Of a stretch of 64,000 nucleotides of DNA, positions 1 to 9,147 are shown in pieces; position 1 is the first letter of the stretch; each line of letters opens with the position of its first letter. This stretch comes from JABWBD01 sp040768665 (lineage in GTDB: Bacteria > Planctomycetota > Planctomycetia > Pirellulales > Thermoguttaceae). The notes under the pieces were generated by a model that was not told where the DNA came from, searched no databases, and saw only the letters and a program-made list of their open reading frames with translations. The DNA is taken from contig JAXGMN010000020.1 in assembly GCA_040768665.1 (NCBI GenBank), positions 62,001 to 126,000 on the forward strand, read 5' to 3'. The position numbers were made by a program, and so were the translations under genes.

Positions 1-2744
1 ATTACCGATCACGAGACCGGTTGGCGCGACGGCGGGGAAAGCTTTACGATGCGAACCCGCGGCGCGCTGAACAAGGGCGGCGACGAGGGCAGGCCGAGTA
101 CGCACGGAAGATCCGGGCGTTGGGGTTCCGCTACGGCATTTACAACAACTACACCGACTTCGCCCCGGTGAACGAGCACTGGGATGAAGACTATGTGACG
201 CGGACGCCCGCGGGCATTGAACCGCCTGGGCCCGCTGCTACAACAAGCCGGCGCGGGCCGTGGAGCTCGAAGCGAAACTCGCGGTGATCAGGAGAAATTC
301 CAACTCGATACGGCGTACTGCGACGTGCACACCGCCGTCCAGCCGTGGCGGTACTGCGGTCGACGCGCGTGTGCCGGGCGGCACGTTCGCGGCTACGCTG
401 TATGCTTACGGCGAGATCATGCTCCGCAGAAAGAAGACTGGAACGGTCCGGTGTACAGCGGGGAACAACCACTGGTACTACTGCGGGCTGACGGACGGCA
501 ACTACGGGCAGGACCAGGCCGCGAAGTTGGCGGAGAATCCATGGCTGGTGGATTTCGATCTGCGCAGCTCCACCCGCTGTGCCGCTGCAATTTCGGGATG
601 GGCAATCCGGGATGTTTTACGGCGCAATGGCTGGGGAGCACCCGAGGAACGCGAGCAAAAGATTGGTGACCGCTACAACGCCACGCTGGCTTTCGGCCAC
701 ACCGGATTCTTGATCCTGGAGGGCGGGATCTCGAATACCGCTCGCAGCTACTTCAACCTTCAGCAGGTTCGCCAGAACTACGCGCGGGAACGGCCGTCGA
801 CATCGCTACGCCAACGAACAAGGCAAGCTGGACACCAGCGCTGGCGCGGTCGCATCAAAGGGCGTACCGACGTTCGCAGATCGCGACCCGGAGGAAATAT
901 TCGAACGGGCTGACGGTGGTGGTGAACGGGCACGAGGACCGAGACCTGGAAGACCGCCTCGCGAGAACTGCCGCCCAACGGCTGGTCGGTCGAGGGACCG
1001 CCGGGGCTGGGCGAAGCGGCGTTCAGCGCGTCGTCGACGGCCACCGGGCCGGCTTCGTCGACTCTCCGGCGTATCTCTATGCCGACGGGCGAGGGCGCTC
1101 ACGCGTTTCCGTGAAGGCAGCGAGCGACGGTCCGGTGGTGCGCTCAAGCGCGACGACGGGACGCTGGAGGTGGTGCCCGTCGGCGGCGGTTCGGATTTCG
1201 GCGTATCGCTGGACGGCCGCACGGCCACGGCAGTGGCACTGGACGAGGAAGGCAAGGAAATCGGCCCGGCCAAGACGCGGCTGAGCCGCGGGCTGGTCTA
1301 CGTGGAGCCGGTGGAGAAGGCATTCAGCTACGTGCTGACGCCGGAGGCGGCCCACGGTCTCGCTCGAATGCGATCGGATGAACGTGGTGCCGGGCGAAGC
1401 CGTTACGATTGCCGGTGCGACGGGCGCATGCTCAGGTTCCATCCGATGCACGGCCGGGCTCTCGGCTGTGGCAGCAGTACGACGGGGCGTGGATCGATTT
1501 CATAGTCGCTCCACTGGTGAGTGCAGAACTCAGGCTCGACAAGGGTCTCGAACTGCGTCTCACGCATCTGCCGTCGCCCGCCGAGGCGACCATCCGTCTT
1601 GCAGGCCGGCAACGGTGGCAACCCTGCGGCCGGAGACGAGGAGATCGTGTTGTCCTTTCGTTACGAGCGACCGCAAACGGAACAGATCAACGAGATTCCA
1701 CTCAAGGTCGATGCCGGAGAGTTGACCACCGGCCGATCGTGGTGGCTGAACGCGGAACGGGCGATCGCGCCAGTTGCCGCGTTGGGCGACGACTTGAGCA
1801 GCGGGCAGCGTTTTCGGGGCGGGGGAGAGATTCCGTTCGACGGCGCGAGCGGTGCGTACGTGAGCCGCGGCGAGCGGGCCTGTGGCGGCGTGAGCAAGGC
1901 GGGCCTGTTCATGCATCCGCCGTACAAGACGGGGACCGGGTATGCGTTCGCCATGTTTCCGCCGGTCGACCTGCCGAAAGAGCCTGCCGCGGCGCTGCGA
2001 TGCGAGGTTGGCAAGGCCGACGGGAGCGATTCGGGAGACGGGATTCTGTTCCGCGTGGCGGTGGTGGAACCGGACGGCAAGGAAACGGTGCTCGCCGAAC
2101 GGCAATGGATCGAGCACGCATGGACGCCGCTTGAGGCCGATCTCTCGCGCTGGGCCGGGCGCCGCGTCCAGGTGAAGCTCATCACCGACGTCGGCCCGGC
2201 GGACAATTCGTCGGGCGACTGGGCATGCTGGTCGGGCATGCGGATCGAAAGCCTTCGGCCGGTGCTCAACTTCTCGCTGCACGACCAGCCGGTGGTCCTC
2301 CGCTACGAACCCGGGCCGCACCCGATCGCGAACCTCACACCCGAGCAACTCCGCGCGGCGAAGTCGGCAACGCTCCACTATCAGGCCATCGGGCTGCAAT
2401 CGGGCGCTCCTTACATCTCGCATGGTGTGCTGAACGGCATTGAGATCGGCACGCTCCCTTCGGCCGGCGGAAGCGAGACGGAAGGGATTTGGGGCGACGG
2501 CAAGATCTCGCTCACCGCGGAAGCGATCGCCGGGCTCGCCCTGCAGAACCGTTTCGCGATCCGCAATCCGGGACAGGACTGCTTCAAGATCCGCCGGCTG
2601 TGGATCGAGTTGGAACTGAGCGATGGGAGGAAGTGTTCGTCGCGGATATCAACGACGGCCTACACCCAGCCGCCGGAGTGGCTTCATGCCGAGGGTGAAG
2701 GAGTGCCATTCGGGGAAGAGATTGTGGTGGAGGTTCGCTTTTAG
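1..2744 (+). pseudogene. Glycoside-hydrolase-like secreted protein, frameshifted
   Basis: One protein can be followed through all three plus-strand frames. Residues such as RYGIYNNYTDF, EKFQLDTAYCDVHTAVQPW, YCGLTDGNYGQDQAAKLAENPW, TLAFGHTGFLILEGG and VVNGHEDE come from different frames, so at least half a dozen indels separate them before about 1600. From about 1640 to 2744 one frame is open and encodes beta-sandwich-like carbohydrate-binding sequence. The TIM-barrel-like part (YGIYNNYTDFAPVNEHWDEDYV) resembles large glycoside hydrolases of the GH101/DUF5696 type; this is a family guess from motifs. The 5' end lies outside the window. It may be a true pseudogene, or a poor consensus at a contig end, because indels are dense only in the first 1.6 kb. 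Confidence 0.6.
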
Positions 2745-3145
2745 CTTTCCTCGCGGTGCGCCAGATAGTAGGTGATGGTTCCGACTTGGATTTGCACCAG
2801 GGAAATCGGCTGAGGAGCGAAGGACGTCTGCGGAAACGTCACCGTTGCAAGGTACTCCGACTACAGCGGCATCGCGGGCGGCGAAGGCAGCTTTTACCGG
2901 ATTGTTCGTAGGTCGGCTCGAGCCTGTGTGGACCGTTCCGGCAAAGCTCTCCTTGCATTCTGCAAAGCAGTAAACGCTTCACCCTGCATTCTGCAAAGCG
3001 GATTGGATGCCTCGTTTCTCGCAACCCGGCTCCATCTCGTTCGGTGACAACCGGTTGCGCGCCGTGCAGTTGCCCGGCATGGCTATTGCATCTATTTCCG
3101 CGGTAGTGCTGCAGTTCGGTGGTCCATCATCGAAAAGGTCGTGAT
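2745..3145. other. Intergenic spacer with a 15-bp direct repeat
   Basis: No convincing gene. The 15-mer TGCATTCTGCAAAGC occurs at 2954-2968 and again at 2985-2999, a 31-bp period (about three helical turns), upstream of the response regulator at 3146. It could be a tandem operator, but nothing identifies a binding protein. Confidence 0.4.
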
Positions 3146-3823
3146 ATGCATCATCTTCTCGTCGTCGATGACGAGCCGCACATTCGCTCGCTGTTGGCAG
3201 AGACTCTGCGTGAGAAGACCGATGCAGAGATCGATGAAGCGGCCGACGGCATTGAGGCGCTGCGGCTTGCCGACCTCAATAATTATCACTTGTGTCTGCT
3301 GGACCTGAAGATGCCGGGGATGGACGGCCTGGAGGTGCTAGCGCGTCTCCGCGAGGCTCGGCCGGACATTCCGGTCGTCATGCTTACTGCGCACGGGACG
3401 ACCGGGGCAGCCGTCCAGGCGATGAAGGCTGGAGCTACCGACTTCCTCGAGAAGCCCTTCGAGCCAAGTCACTTGAAGGCCATGGTTCGGCGGCTGCTCG
3501 ACACTCCACAGGCGCATCAACAAGAGATTCGCGACTACGCCACACACTTCCAGTTGGCAAAGGAGTGCGTCAAAGAGAAACACATGGACGCCGCGATGGA
3601 ACACCTTCGGCTGGCGATTGCCTTGGACCCGGAGCGGCCGGAAGCCTTCAATATGCTCGGCACGCTCTATGAGATGCGAGATGATCCGAACGAGGCCGGC
3701 AAGCATTACCGGGTGGCCTGGCATCTTGATCCGACGTACCGTCCGGCGAGCACCAATCTGGAACGGGTAACGGTCCTGCCCCGCCGACAAAGCGAGATTG
3801 AATTCGGCGAGCTGCACCGGTAA
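3146..3823 (+). CDS. Response regulator with C-terminal TPR region
   Basis: 225-residue two-component receiver protein. Residues 1-120 form a REC domain: acidic pair VVDDE near residue 7, phosphoacceptor Asp53 in LLDLKMPGMDG, switch Thr in MLTAHG, and Lys in FLEKPF. There is no DNA-binding domain. Residues 135-215 instead carry two helical TPR-like repeats (AIALDPERPEAFNMLGTLYEM and AWHLDPTYRPA), so output is probably through protein-protein contact. The ATG at 3146 follows an AAAGG-type ribosome site; an upstream in-frame ATG at 3119 is less likely because the REC fold starts here. A histidine kinase lies 280 bp downstream and may be its partner. Confidence 0.85.
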   Translation: MHHLLVVDDEPHIRSLLAETLREKTDAEIDEAADGIEALRLADLNNYHLCLLDLKMPGMDGLEVLARLREARPDIPVVMLTAHGTTGAAVQAMKAGATDFLEKPFEPSHLKAMVRRLLDTPQAHQQEIRDYATHFQLAKECVKEKHMDAAMEHLRLAIALDPERPEAFNMLGTLYEMRDDPNEAGKHYRVAWHLDPTYRPASTNLERVTVLPRRQSEIEFGELHR

Positions 3824-3938
3824 CTGTTCGCGGGAGAGAGGGGGACAGGTCCATGTTTTCGGCCATCGTCGTTCGTACCAAAACACATCCACTAGCCGCA
3901 AAATGGACCAGTCCCCGACCGCCGCGCGAACGGTTGCT
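3821..3938. repeat. REP-like palindromic element E1
   Basis: Imperfect palindrome. The left arm holds GGGGACAGGTCCATGTTTTC (3841-3860), the right arm AAAATGGACCAGTCCCC (about 3900-3916), and outer arms carry GTTCGCG/CGCGAAC. It is closely similar to the element at 13474-13596, so this is a dispersed family. It sits in the gap between the response regulator and the histidine kinase. Such GGGACAGG/CCAGTCCCC palindromes resemble REP elements mobilised by REP-associated tyrosine transposases; no such transposase is in the window. Confidence 0.7.
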
Positions 3939-4104
3939 CGCGCCGTGAGTCATGAGAAGTGCAACGCAACGGAGGAACGACACTGGACGGCGGCGGCCTG
4001 TCCTATGACTGCTATGCCGAGGGCACTTCGCCTTACAGGAAGCAGTAGAATGGAAGGTCGGCAACAGGCCAGCATCCGCAGTTCAGATTCCAAGGAGTAC
4101 TCCG

Positions 4105-5943
4105 TTGTCTCAACAGACCTTCCAGCGTCAGATCTTGCTCGGTTACGGCGTCGCGATGGCACTGACCGCGCTGGTACTCGCATGGGGTCTGATCAACCTT
4201 TCGCGGTTAGGGCAAGCAAGCGATGCGATCCTGCGGGAAAACTACCGCAGTATTCTGGCCGCGGAGAAGATCCGCGATGCGATCCAGCGCCAGGAGTCCG
4301 CGACGGTTTTCCTGCTTGTGGAGGACCATCGCGACGCCGTCCGGCGAGTATCGGACAGCGAGCGGCAGTTCCTCTTGAACTTGAGCCGGGCGAAAGACAA
4401 CATCACCATCCCCGGAGAGAAGGCGATCCTTGACGAACTAAATGACGCCTACGACCAATACATGTTCCATTTCAACCGTTTTCTCCAACTTCCCAGGACC
4501 GACACGCCCGCCGGACTGGCCTACTACCGCGAGAACCTTCAGCCGAAGGTCACCGCGATCCAGCTCGCATGTGACAGGCTGCTCGAACTGAACCACGACA
4601 CGATGGTGGCCGGCAGCGAACGAGCCCACAGAGTGGCGCAAACCGCCATCTGGTCGATGCTGTTGGTGGGCGCCGGCGCGATTGCCGTGGCCGTATGGTT
4701 CAGTTTTTTTCTCTCCTCAACGATTTCCCGCCCGATTCGCGACCTGGTCCGTGCCACGGAGCAGGTCGCCGGAGAGGATTACGACATCCACCTTTCGGAG
4801 CGATCGAGCCTGGAGTTCGCCAATCTGGCGACGCACTTCAACGCCATGGCGGCCAAGCTCCGCGGTTACCACCAGATGCGGATTGGGGAGATGATCGCCG
4901 AGAAGAAGAAGACGGAAACGATTCTTCAAACCATCGACGACGGCATTGTCGTGGTCGATGCAGAGCGAAAAATCGTCAGCATGAACCCTGCAGCGGCGGC
5001 GATCTTGGGAGGCGTTCCCATACCGCCGGGGGCGCCGGACCTCAAAGATGTGATCACTCAGGAGGAACTCGTCAGCGCGATCGAAGGCTCGCTCGAACGA
5101 GCTGGACCTGGCCTGGCGGCAGCCGAGCCGCGCCAACTGGCCATTGCGCGCCCCGCCGGCGAGGCGCACTACGAATACTCCATTACTCCCGTCCAGGCCC
5201 AGGGCGGCCAACTGGTCGGGATCGTCGTGGTTCTGCGGGACATCACTCGGCTGTGGGAATTGGATCGACTCAAGAGCGAGTTCGTGATGACGGCATCGCA
5301 CGAGCTTCGCACTCCCCTGACAAGCATGGAAATGAGTATCCATCTGTTACAGGAACGTACAGAAGGAAAGCTCGAAGCAGCCGAGGTGGAATTGCTCGAG
5401 ATCGCCCAGGAAGAGGTAACCCGGCTGAAGCGTTTGGTGACCGAGTTGCTCGATCTGACGAAGATCGAGACGGGCAAGATCGAGATGCAGTTTCACCCCG
5501 TCGATCCCAGGATCTTCCTGGAAAACGCCGTCGAACCGTTTCGCGCGCAGGCTCAGCAGCAGAATGTCGAAATCGTCTTGGAAACGTCCAACGCTTTGCC
5601 GGAGGTCCAGGCGGACCCCAACAAGATTACCTGGGTGCTCACCAACCTGATCGGCAATTCGCTTCGCTACACCAGCCCGGGAGGTCACGTTTGGGTGTCC
5701 GCGGCGCGGGCAGGTCAGTGGCTGCATCTCTACGTGCGGGACGACGGCGCGGGGATCCCGCATGAGAAGCAGGCGAGGATCTTCGACAAGTTCGTTCAGC
5801 TTGAGGATGCCGGCCAGCCGGGGGGCGCCGGTTTGGGCCTGGCCATTTCCAAAGAGATTGTCCGTGCGCATCGGGGGCACATTTGGGTCGAGTCGGAACC
5901 TGGTCAGGGGAGCCTTTTCATCGTGGCCCTGCCCCTCTCATAG
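4105..5943 (+). CDS. Membrane sensor histidine kinase (HAMP-PAS-HisKA-HATPase)
   Basis: 612-residue sensor kinase. TM1 lies near residues 10-30 and TM2 near 177-199; between them is a helical extracytoplasmic sensor of the four-helix-bundle type. HAMP follows (about 200-250, SRPIRDLV), then PAS (about 265-370, IDDGIVVVDAERKIVSMNPAA), HisKA with the phosphoacceptor His399 in ASHELRTPL, and a HATPase domain with N box (NLIGNSLRYTSPGG), G1 (DDGAGIP) and G2 (GAGLGLAIS). The start is TTG at 4105, chosen for an AAGGAG site at 4092-4097 with 7-nt spacing. A receiver gene begins 22 bp after the stop, followed by TrkA and TrkH genes, so the unit probably senses a condition linked to potassium or osmotic balance. 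Confidence 0.93.
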   Translation: MSQQTFQRQILLGYGVAMALTALVLAWGLINLSRLGQASDAILRENYRSILAAEKIRDAIQRQESATVFLLVEDHRDAVRRVSDSERQFLLNLSRAKDNITIPGEKAILDELNDAYDQYMFHFNRFLQLPRTDTPAGLAYYRENLQPKVTAIQLACDRLLELNHDTMVAGSERAHRVAQTAIWSMLLVGAGAIAVAVWFSFFLSSTISRPIRDLVRATEQVAGEDYDIHLSERSSLEFANLATHFNAMAAKLRGYHQMRIGEMIAEKKKTETILQTIDDGIVVVDAERKIVSMNPAAAAILGGVPIPPGAPDLKDVITQEELVSAIEGSLERAGPGLAAAEPRQLAIARPAGEAHYEYSITPVQAQGGQLVGIVVVLRDITRLWELDRLKSEFVMTASHELRTPLTSMEMSIHLLQERTEGKLEAAEVELLEIAQEEVTRLKRLVTELLDLTKIETGKIEMQFHPVDPRIFLENAVEPFRAQAQQQNVEIVLETSNALPEVQADPNKITWVLTNLIGNSLRYTSPGGHVWVSAARAGQWLHLYVRDDGAGIPHEKQARIFDKFVQLEDAGQPGGAGLGLAISKEIVRAHRGHIWVESEPGQGSLFIVALPLS

Positions 5944-5965
5944 GCCGCAAGTCAGGAGAATATGC

Positions 5966-6376
5966 ATGAAGACACCATCGGTCCTTGTCGTCGACGATGA
6001 GAAGAACATCCGCGTGACGTTGCGGGAGTCGCTCAAGCCGCTGGGCTTCGAGGTGGACACGGCCATCAACGGTGAAGAGGCGCTTGAACTGGCCGGACGA
6101 GAGAGCTACGAGTTGATCCTGCTCGATCTAAAGATGCCCGGCATGGATGGGATGGAGGTCTTTCGGCAACTCCGGCTGCGCTCCCCCAGCAGCGCTGTCG
6201 TGCTTGTTACCGCCCATGGGAGCGTCGACGCGGCCGTCCAAGCCATGAAGCTCGGGGCGGTAGATTTCGTTCAGAAGCCTTTCGCACCGCAGGAGATCCG
6301 CGACGTCGTCACTCATGTACTTCAGCGTCGGAACCCTCGCAATGACGCCGACGGTAAGGTGGCCGGAAAACAATGA
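5966..6376 (+). CDS. Single-domain response regulator
   Basis: 136-residue CheY-like receiver with Asp54 in LLDLKMPGMDG as phosphoacceptor, acidic pair VVDDE near residue 8, Thr in LVTAHG, and Lys in FVQKPF. The domain ends after about 120 residues and only a short polar tail follows. ATG at 5966 has AGGAG at 5954-5958. The stop overlaps the ATG of the TrkA gene (ATGA at 6373-6376), so the genes are translationally coupled. Likely the partner of the kinase just upstream; without an output domain it may act as a phosphorelay shuttle or contact the transporter or the nearby NtrC-type regulator (inference). Confidence 0.92.
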   Translation: MKTPSVLVVDDEKNIRVTLRESLKPLGFEVDTAINGEEALELAGRESYELILLDLKMPGMDGMEVFRQLRLRSPSSAVVLVTAHGSVDAAVQAMKLGAVDFVQKPFAPQEIRDVVTHVLQRRNPRNDADGKVAGKQ

Positions 6377-6822
6377 TATTCACAAGCGAGAAACAGAGTC
6401 AGTACATCGCTGTAATCGGCTGCGGCCGTCTGGGCGCTCACCTGGCGACGCAACTCAGCCGTAGCGGCCATAGCGTGGTGGTGATCGATCTGGACGAGGA
6501 GAAGTTCGGGGCGCTGGGCGTCGAATTCGGCGGGTTCCGCATCGAAGCCGATGCGGTCGAGGTGACGACCCTCAAACAGGCCAAAGCGGAACGTGCGGAC
6601 CGGCTGATCGCCGTCACCGGGGATGACAACATCAACCTGGCTGTGGCTCAAATGGGTCGAGAAATTTTCGGCGTCCCGCACAGCGTGGCACGGGTCTCCG
6701 ATCCGGCGAGCGAGAGAGTCTTTCGCCAGTTCGGCATCGACACGATCTGCCCTTTGACTCTCGCCGCCGGAACACTGCTCACCCGGATCGCCGACGACCG
6801 GCCGAAGGACCAGCACCCATGA
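6373..6822 (+). CDS. trkA: TrkA N-terminal (RCK) potassium-uptake regulator
   Basis: 149-residue protein made of one RCK-N Rossmann domain: nucleotide-binding loop GCGRLGAHLA near residue 15, acidic end of beta-2 (VVIDLDEEKF), and the conserved DRLIAVTGDDNINLAVAQMGREIFGVPHSVARVSDP segment. It lacks the TrkA-C domain found in its downstream neighbour, so the two small RCK proteins probably form a two-subunit gating ring for TrkH. It overlaps the response regulator upstream and the next trkA downstream by ATGA junctions. RCK proteins bind NAD(H) or adenine nucleotides on the cytoplasmic face of Trk/Ktr channels. Confidence 0.92.
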   Translation: MIFTSEKQSQYIAVIGCGRLGAHLATQLSRSGHSVVVIDLDEEKFGALGVEFGGFRIEADAVEVTTLKQAKAERADRLIAVTGDDNINLAVAQMGREIFGVPHSVARVSDPASERVFRQFGIDTICPLTLAAGTLLTRIADDRPKDQHP

Positions 6823-7481
6823 GGATTCTCATCGTCGGCACCGGGAGGCAGGCATACTACCTTTGTCGCGATCTGATGTCCAAGGGGCACACGGTGGTCA
6901 TCGTGTCGGAGTGTGCAAGGGACGCGCATTGGCTTGCGCGGAGACTGAAGGCAACCGTCGTCTGCGGAAACGGAAGCGATCCGACCGTCTTGGAGGACGC
7001 CGGGGTTCGCGACGCCGACGTGGTGATTGCCGCTTCCGGCCGCGACCCGGACAACCTGATCATCTGCCAACTTGCCGAGCGGCGGTTCGGTGTGCCATCG
7101 ACTCTTGCACTGGTTCAAGACCCCGACAACCGCGAAGTGTTTCCTGCGCTCGGCGTCCGCAACGTCGTTTCGATCACACCGCTGGTCTCCCGCGCGATCG
7201 AACAGCGGACGGTCGCCGACGAGGTTCGCGACCTCGCCGTGATGGCCGAGGGACAAGTCAACGTCGTGGAACTGGTCCTTCCCGAAGAGTCGCCCGCACT
7301 GGGCGTGCGGCTTTCCGAGATGGAGTTGCCACGCGACTGTTTGATTGCCAGCGTAGTCCGGGAGTCAAAAGCGATCATTCCCCGAGGCGACACTCGACTC
7401 CTGCGGGGCGACCGGATCGTACTGGTCACGCTTCCGTCGAGCCACGGACAGGCCGTCAAGTTTCTCACAGGCGAGCAATAA
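6819..7481 (+). CDS. trkA: TrkA N/C potassium-uptake regulator
   Basis: 220-residue RCK protein. The Rossmann domain (1-130) has the loop GTGRQAYYL, VVIVSE at beta-2, and DADVVIAASGRDPDNLIICQLA. Residues 135-220 form a TrkA-C domain (VVELVLPEESPALGVRLSEM ending GDRIVLVTLP). Glycine spacing GTGRQA is looser than GxGxxG, so nucleotide preference may differ from the upstream paralogue. Its ATG overlaps the stop of the preceding trkA, and a TTG-initiated trkH follows 14 bp later. The tandem trkA pair plus trkH forms one K+ uptake module expressed with the sensor kinase. Confidence 0.92.
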   Translation: MRILIVGTGRQAYYLCRDLMSKGHTVVIVSECARDAHWLARRLKATVVCGNGSDPTVLEDAGVRDADVVIAASGRDPDNLIICQLAERRFGVPSTLALVQDPDNREVFPALGVRNVVSITPLVSRAIEQRTVADEVRDLAVMAEGQVNVVELVLPEESPALGVRLSEMELPRDCLIASVVRESKAIIPRGDTRLLRGDRIVLVTLPSSHGQAVKFLTGEQ

Positions 7482-7494
7482 CCGGAGACAAGCG

Positions 7495-9147
7495 TTGCCA
7501 GACAGTTCGCTGCTATGGCAGAAATACCGGGCGGTTTTTGCCTACACGGGGCTGAGTGTAGCGGTTTCGGGAACTGCCCTTCTAGCACCCGCTTCCGTCC
7601 TGTTGGGCTGGCCGGACGAGTGGCCCCAGGCGATTGGATTCGCCGCGTTTGGAATCCCGGCGACCCTTGGCGGCGTTGTCGTGTATCGTCGTCTCCGGCC
7701 CAGCGAAACCATCCTTACGATTCAGGATGGGGGTATCTTCGTCCTGTTGAGCTGGGCCATGGCCTGCCTGCTTGGTTCCTTTCCCTTGATGTACGTGGGG
7801 CGACTGACTTTTTCGCAGGCGATGTTCGAGTCGGTGAGTGGCTGGACCACGACGGGGCTCTCCGTCGTGGATGTCACGGCTGCCAGCAAGACGGTCCTTT
7901 TGTTCCGCAGCACGATGCAACTGATTGGCGGAGCGGGATTTGCCGTCATCATGGTCGCCATGCTGATTGGGCCAGGGGGAACCGGAGTGTCCGGGGCCGA
8001 AGGACGAGGCGAACAACTCGTTCCCCACGTTCGCCGCTCGGCGAAACTCGTCCTGGTGCTCTACGTGCTCTACACGATCGGGACATGTGCCGCGTATGTC
8101 GCGTTTGGAATGGGGTTGTTCGACGCAGTGAATCACGCGTTTGCCGCCGTATCGACGGGCGGGTTTTCCACGGAGCCGGAGAGTATCGGGCACTGGGACT
8201 CCCCGGCGTTGGAAGCGGTTTCGATCCTGGGGATGCTCTTGGGGCAGACGAGTTTCGTCACGGCATATCTCGTTCTCACCGGCAATCCCAAGGCTGCACT
8301 CCGGGACGGAGAGGTTCGCTATACGCTTCTGGCTTGGCCCCTCAGTGCCGCACTGCTCTTGGCAGGCGTCACCGGGGCGCTCTACCCGACGCTGGGCAAG
8401 TCGATTCGGGTAGCCGTATTTGAGGCGGTCACCGCGCTGACCACCACAGGATTCTCCACCGTCGGCTACGCCAATTGGAACGCCCTGGGAATTGTGCTGT
8501 TGATCCTCCTGATGGCCGTTGGAGGCGGAAGCTACTCGACGGCCGGCGGCATCAAACAATATCGCGTTGTCCTCCTTGCCAAAGCGGTTGTGTGGGAGAT
8601 CCGCCGCAACCTGTTGCCGGCGGGAACTGTCCAGGAGAACTACGTCTGGCACGCAGGTCGGAAGAGCTATATACGCGACGAGCATCTACGGCAGGTGGGC
8701 GTATTCGCCTTTCTGTATCTCGGCGTCTTCGCGGTCGGAACGTGCATCATCGCAGCAAACGGGTGCAGCTTTCGTGATTCTGCGTTCGAGTTTGCCTCCG
8801 CACTGGGGACCGTCGGGCTCTCGCTGGGAGTCACTACCGCGGATGCGCCGGCCCTCGTCCTGTGGGTTGAGATCGTGGGGATGTTCCTGGGACGTCTGGA
8901 GTTCTTCGTCGTGTTCGTCGCACTAGCGCGTCTTGGCCGCGATCTGATGCGATTCGATGCCAGGAGACTCCCGCAGCAACGCTCGCGAAAGCCAAAGGTC
9001 GACCTGGCCGCCGAAGGGAGCCCCGAACGGCGGCAGGGCCGTCCTCAGGCACTCTCGTATTTCTTCCGTTTCCTCCAGAGCGTCGACACGTCGATGCCAA
9101 GAACCTCCGCGGCTTCCTCCTGCGTCGCGGTACGTGCCAGTACCTGA
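7495..9147 (+). CDS. trkH: TrkH-family potassium transporter
   Basis: 550-residue polytopic protein with the four pore-loop repeats of Trk/Ktr/HKT channels: SGWTTTGLS (about 114), STGGFS (about 217), TALTTTGFSTVGY (about 313) and ASALGTVGLSLG (about 434). The pore is formed by this subunit and gated by the RCK proteins upstream. TTG at 7495 is preceded by GGAG (7484-7487). The last roughly 60 codons are hydrophilic, and about 100 bp run antisense into the 3' end of the NtrC-type gene, a convergent overlap. The pore homology ends well before the overlap, so the tail may be dispensable. Confidence 0.92.
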   Translation: MPDSSLLWQKYRAVFAYTGLSVAVSGTALLAPASVLLGWPDEWPQAIGFAAFGIPATLGGVVVYRRLRPSETILTIQDGGIFVLLSWAMACLLGSFPLMYVGRLTFSQAMFESVSGWTTTGLSVVDVTAASKTVLLFRSTMQLIGGAGFAVIMVAMLIGPGGTGVSGAEGRGEQLVPHVRRSAKLVLVLYVLYTIGTCAAYVAFGMGLFDAVNHAFAAVSTGGFSTEPESIGHWDSPALEAVSILGMLLGQTSFVTAYLVLTGNPKAALRDGEVRYTLLAWPLSAALLLAGVTGALYPTLGKSIRVAVFEAVTALTTTGFSTVGYANWNALGIVLLILLMAVGGGSYSTAGGIKQYRVVLLAKAVVWEIRRNLLPAGTVQENYVWHAGRKSYIRDEHLRQVGVFAFLYLGVFAVGTCIIAANGCSFRDSAFEFASALGTVGLSLGVTTADAPALVLWVEIVGMFLGRLEFFVVFVALARLGRDLMRFDARRLPQQRSRKPKVDLAAEGSPERRQGRPQALSYFFRFLQSVDTSMPRTSAASSCVAVRAST

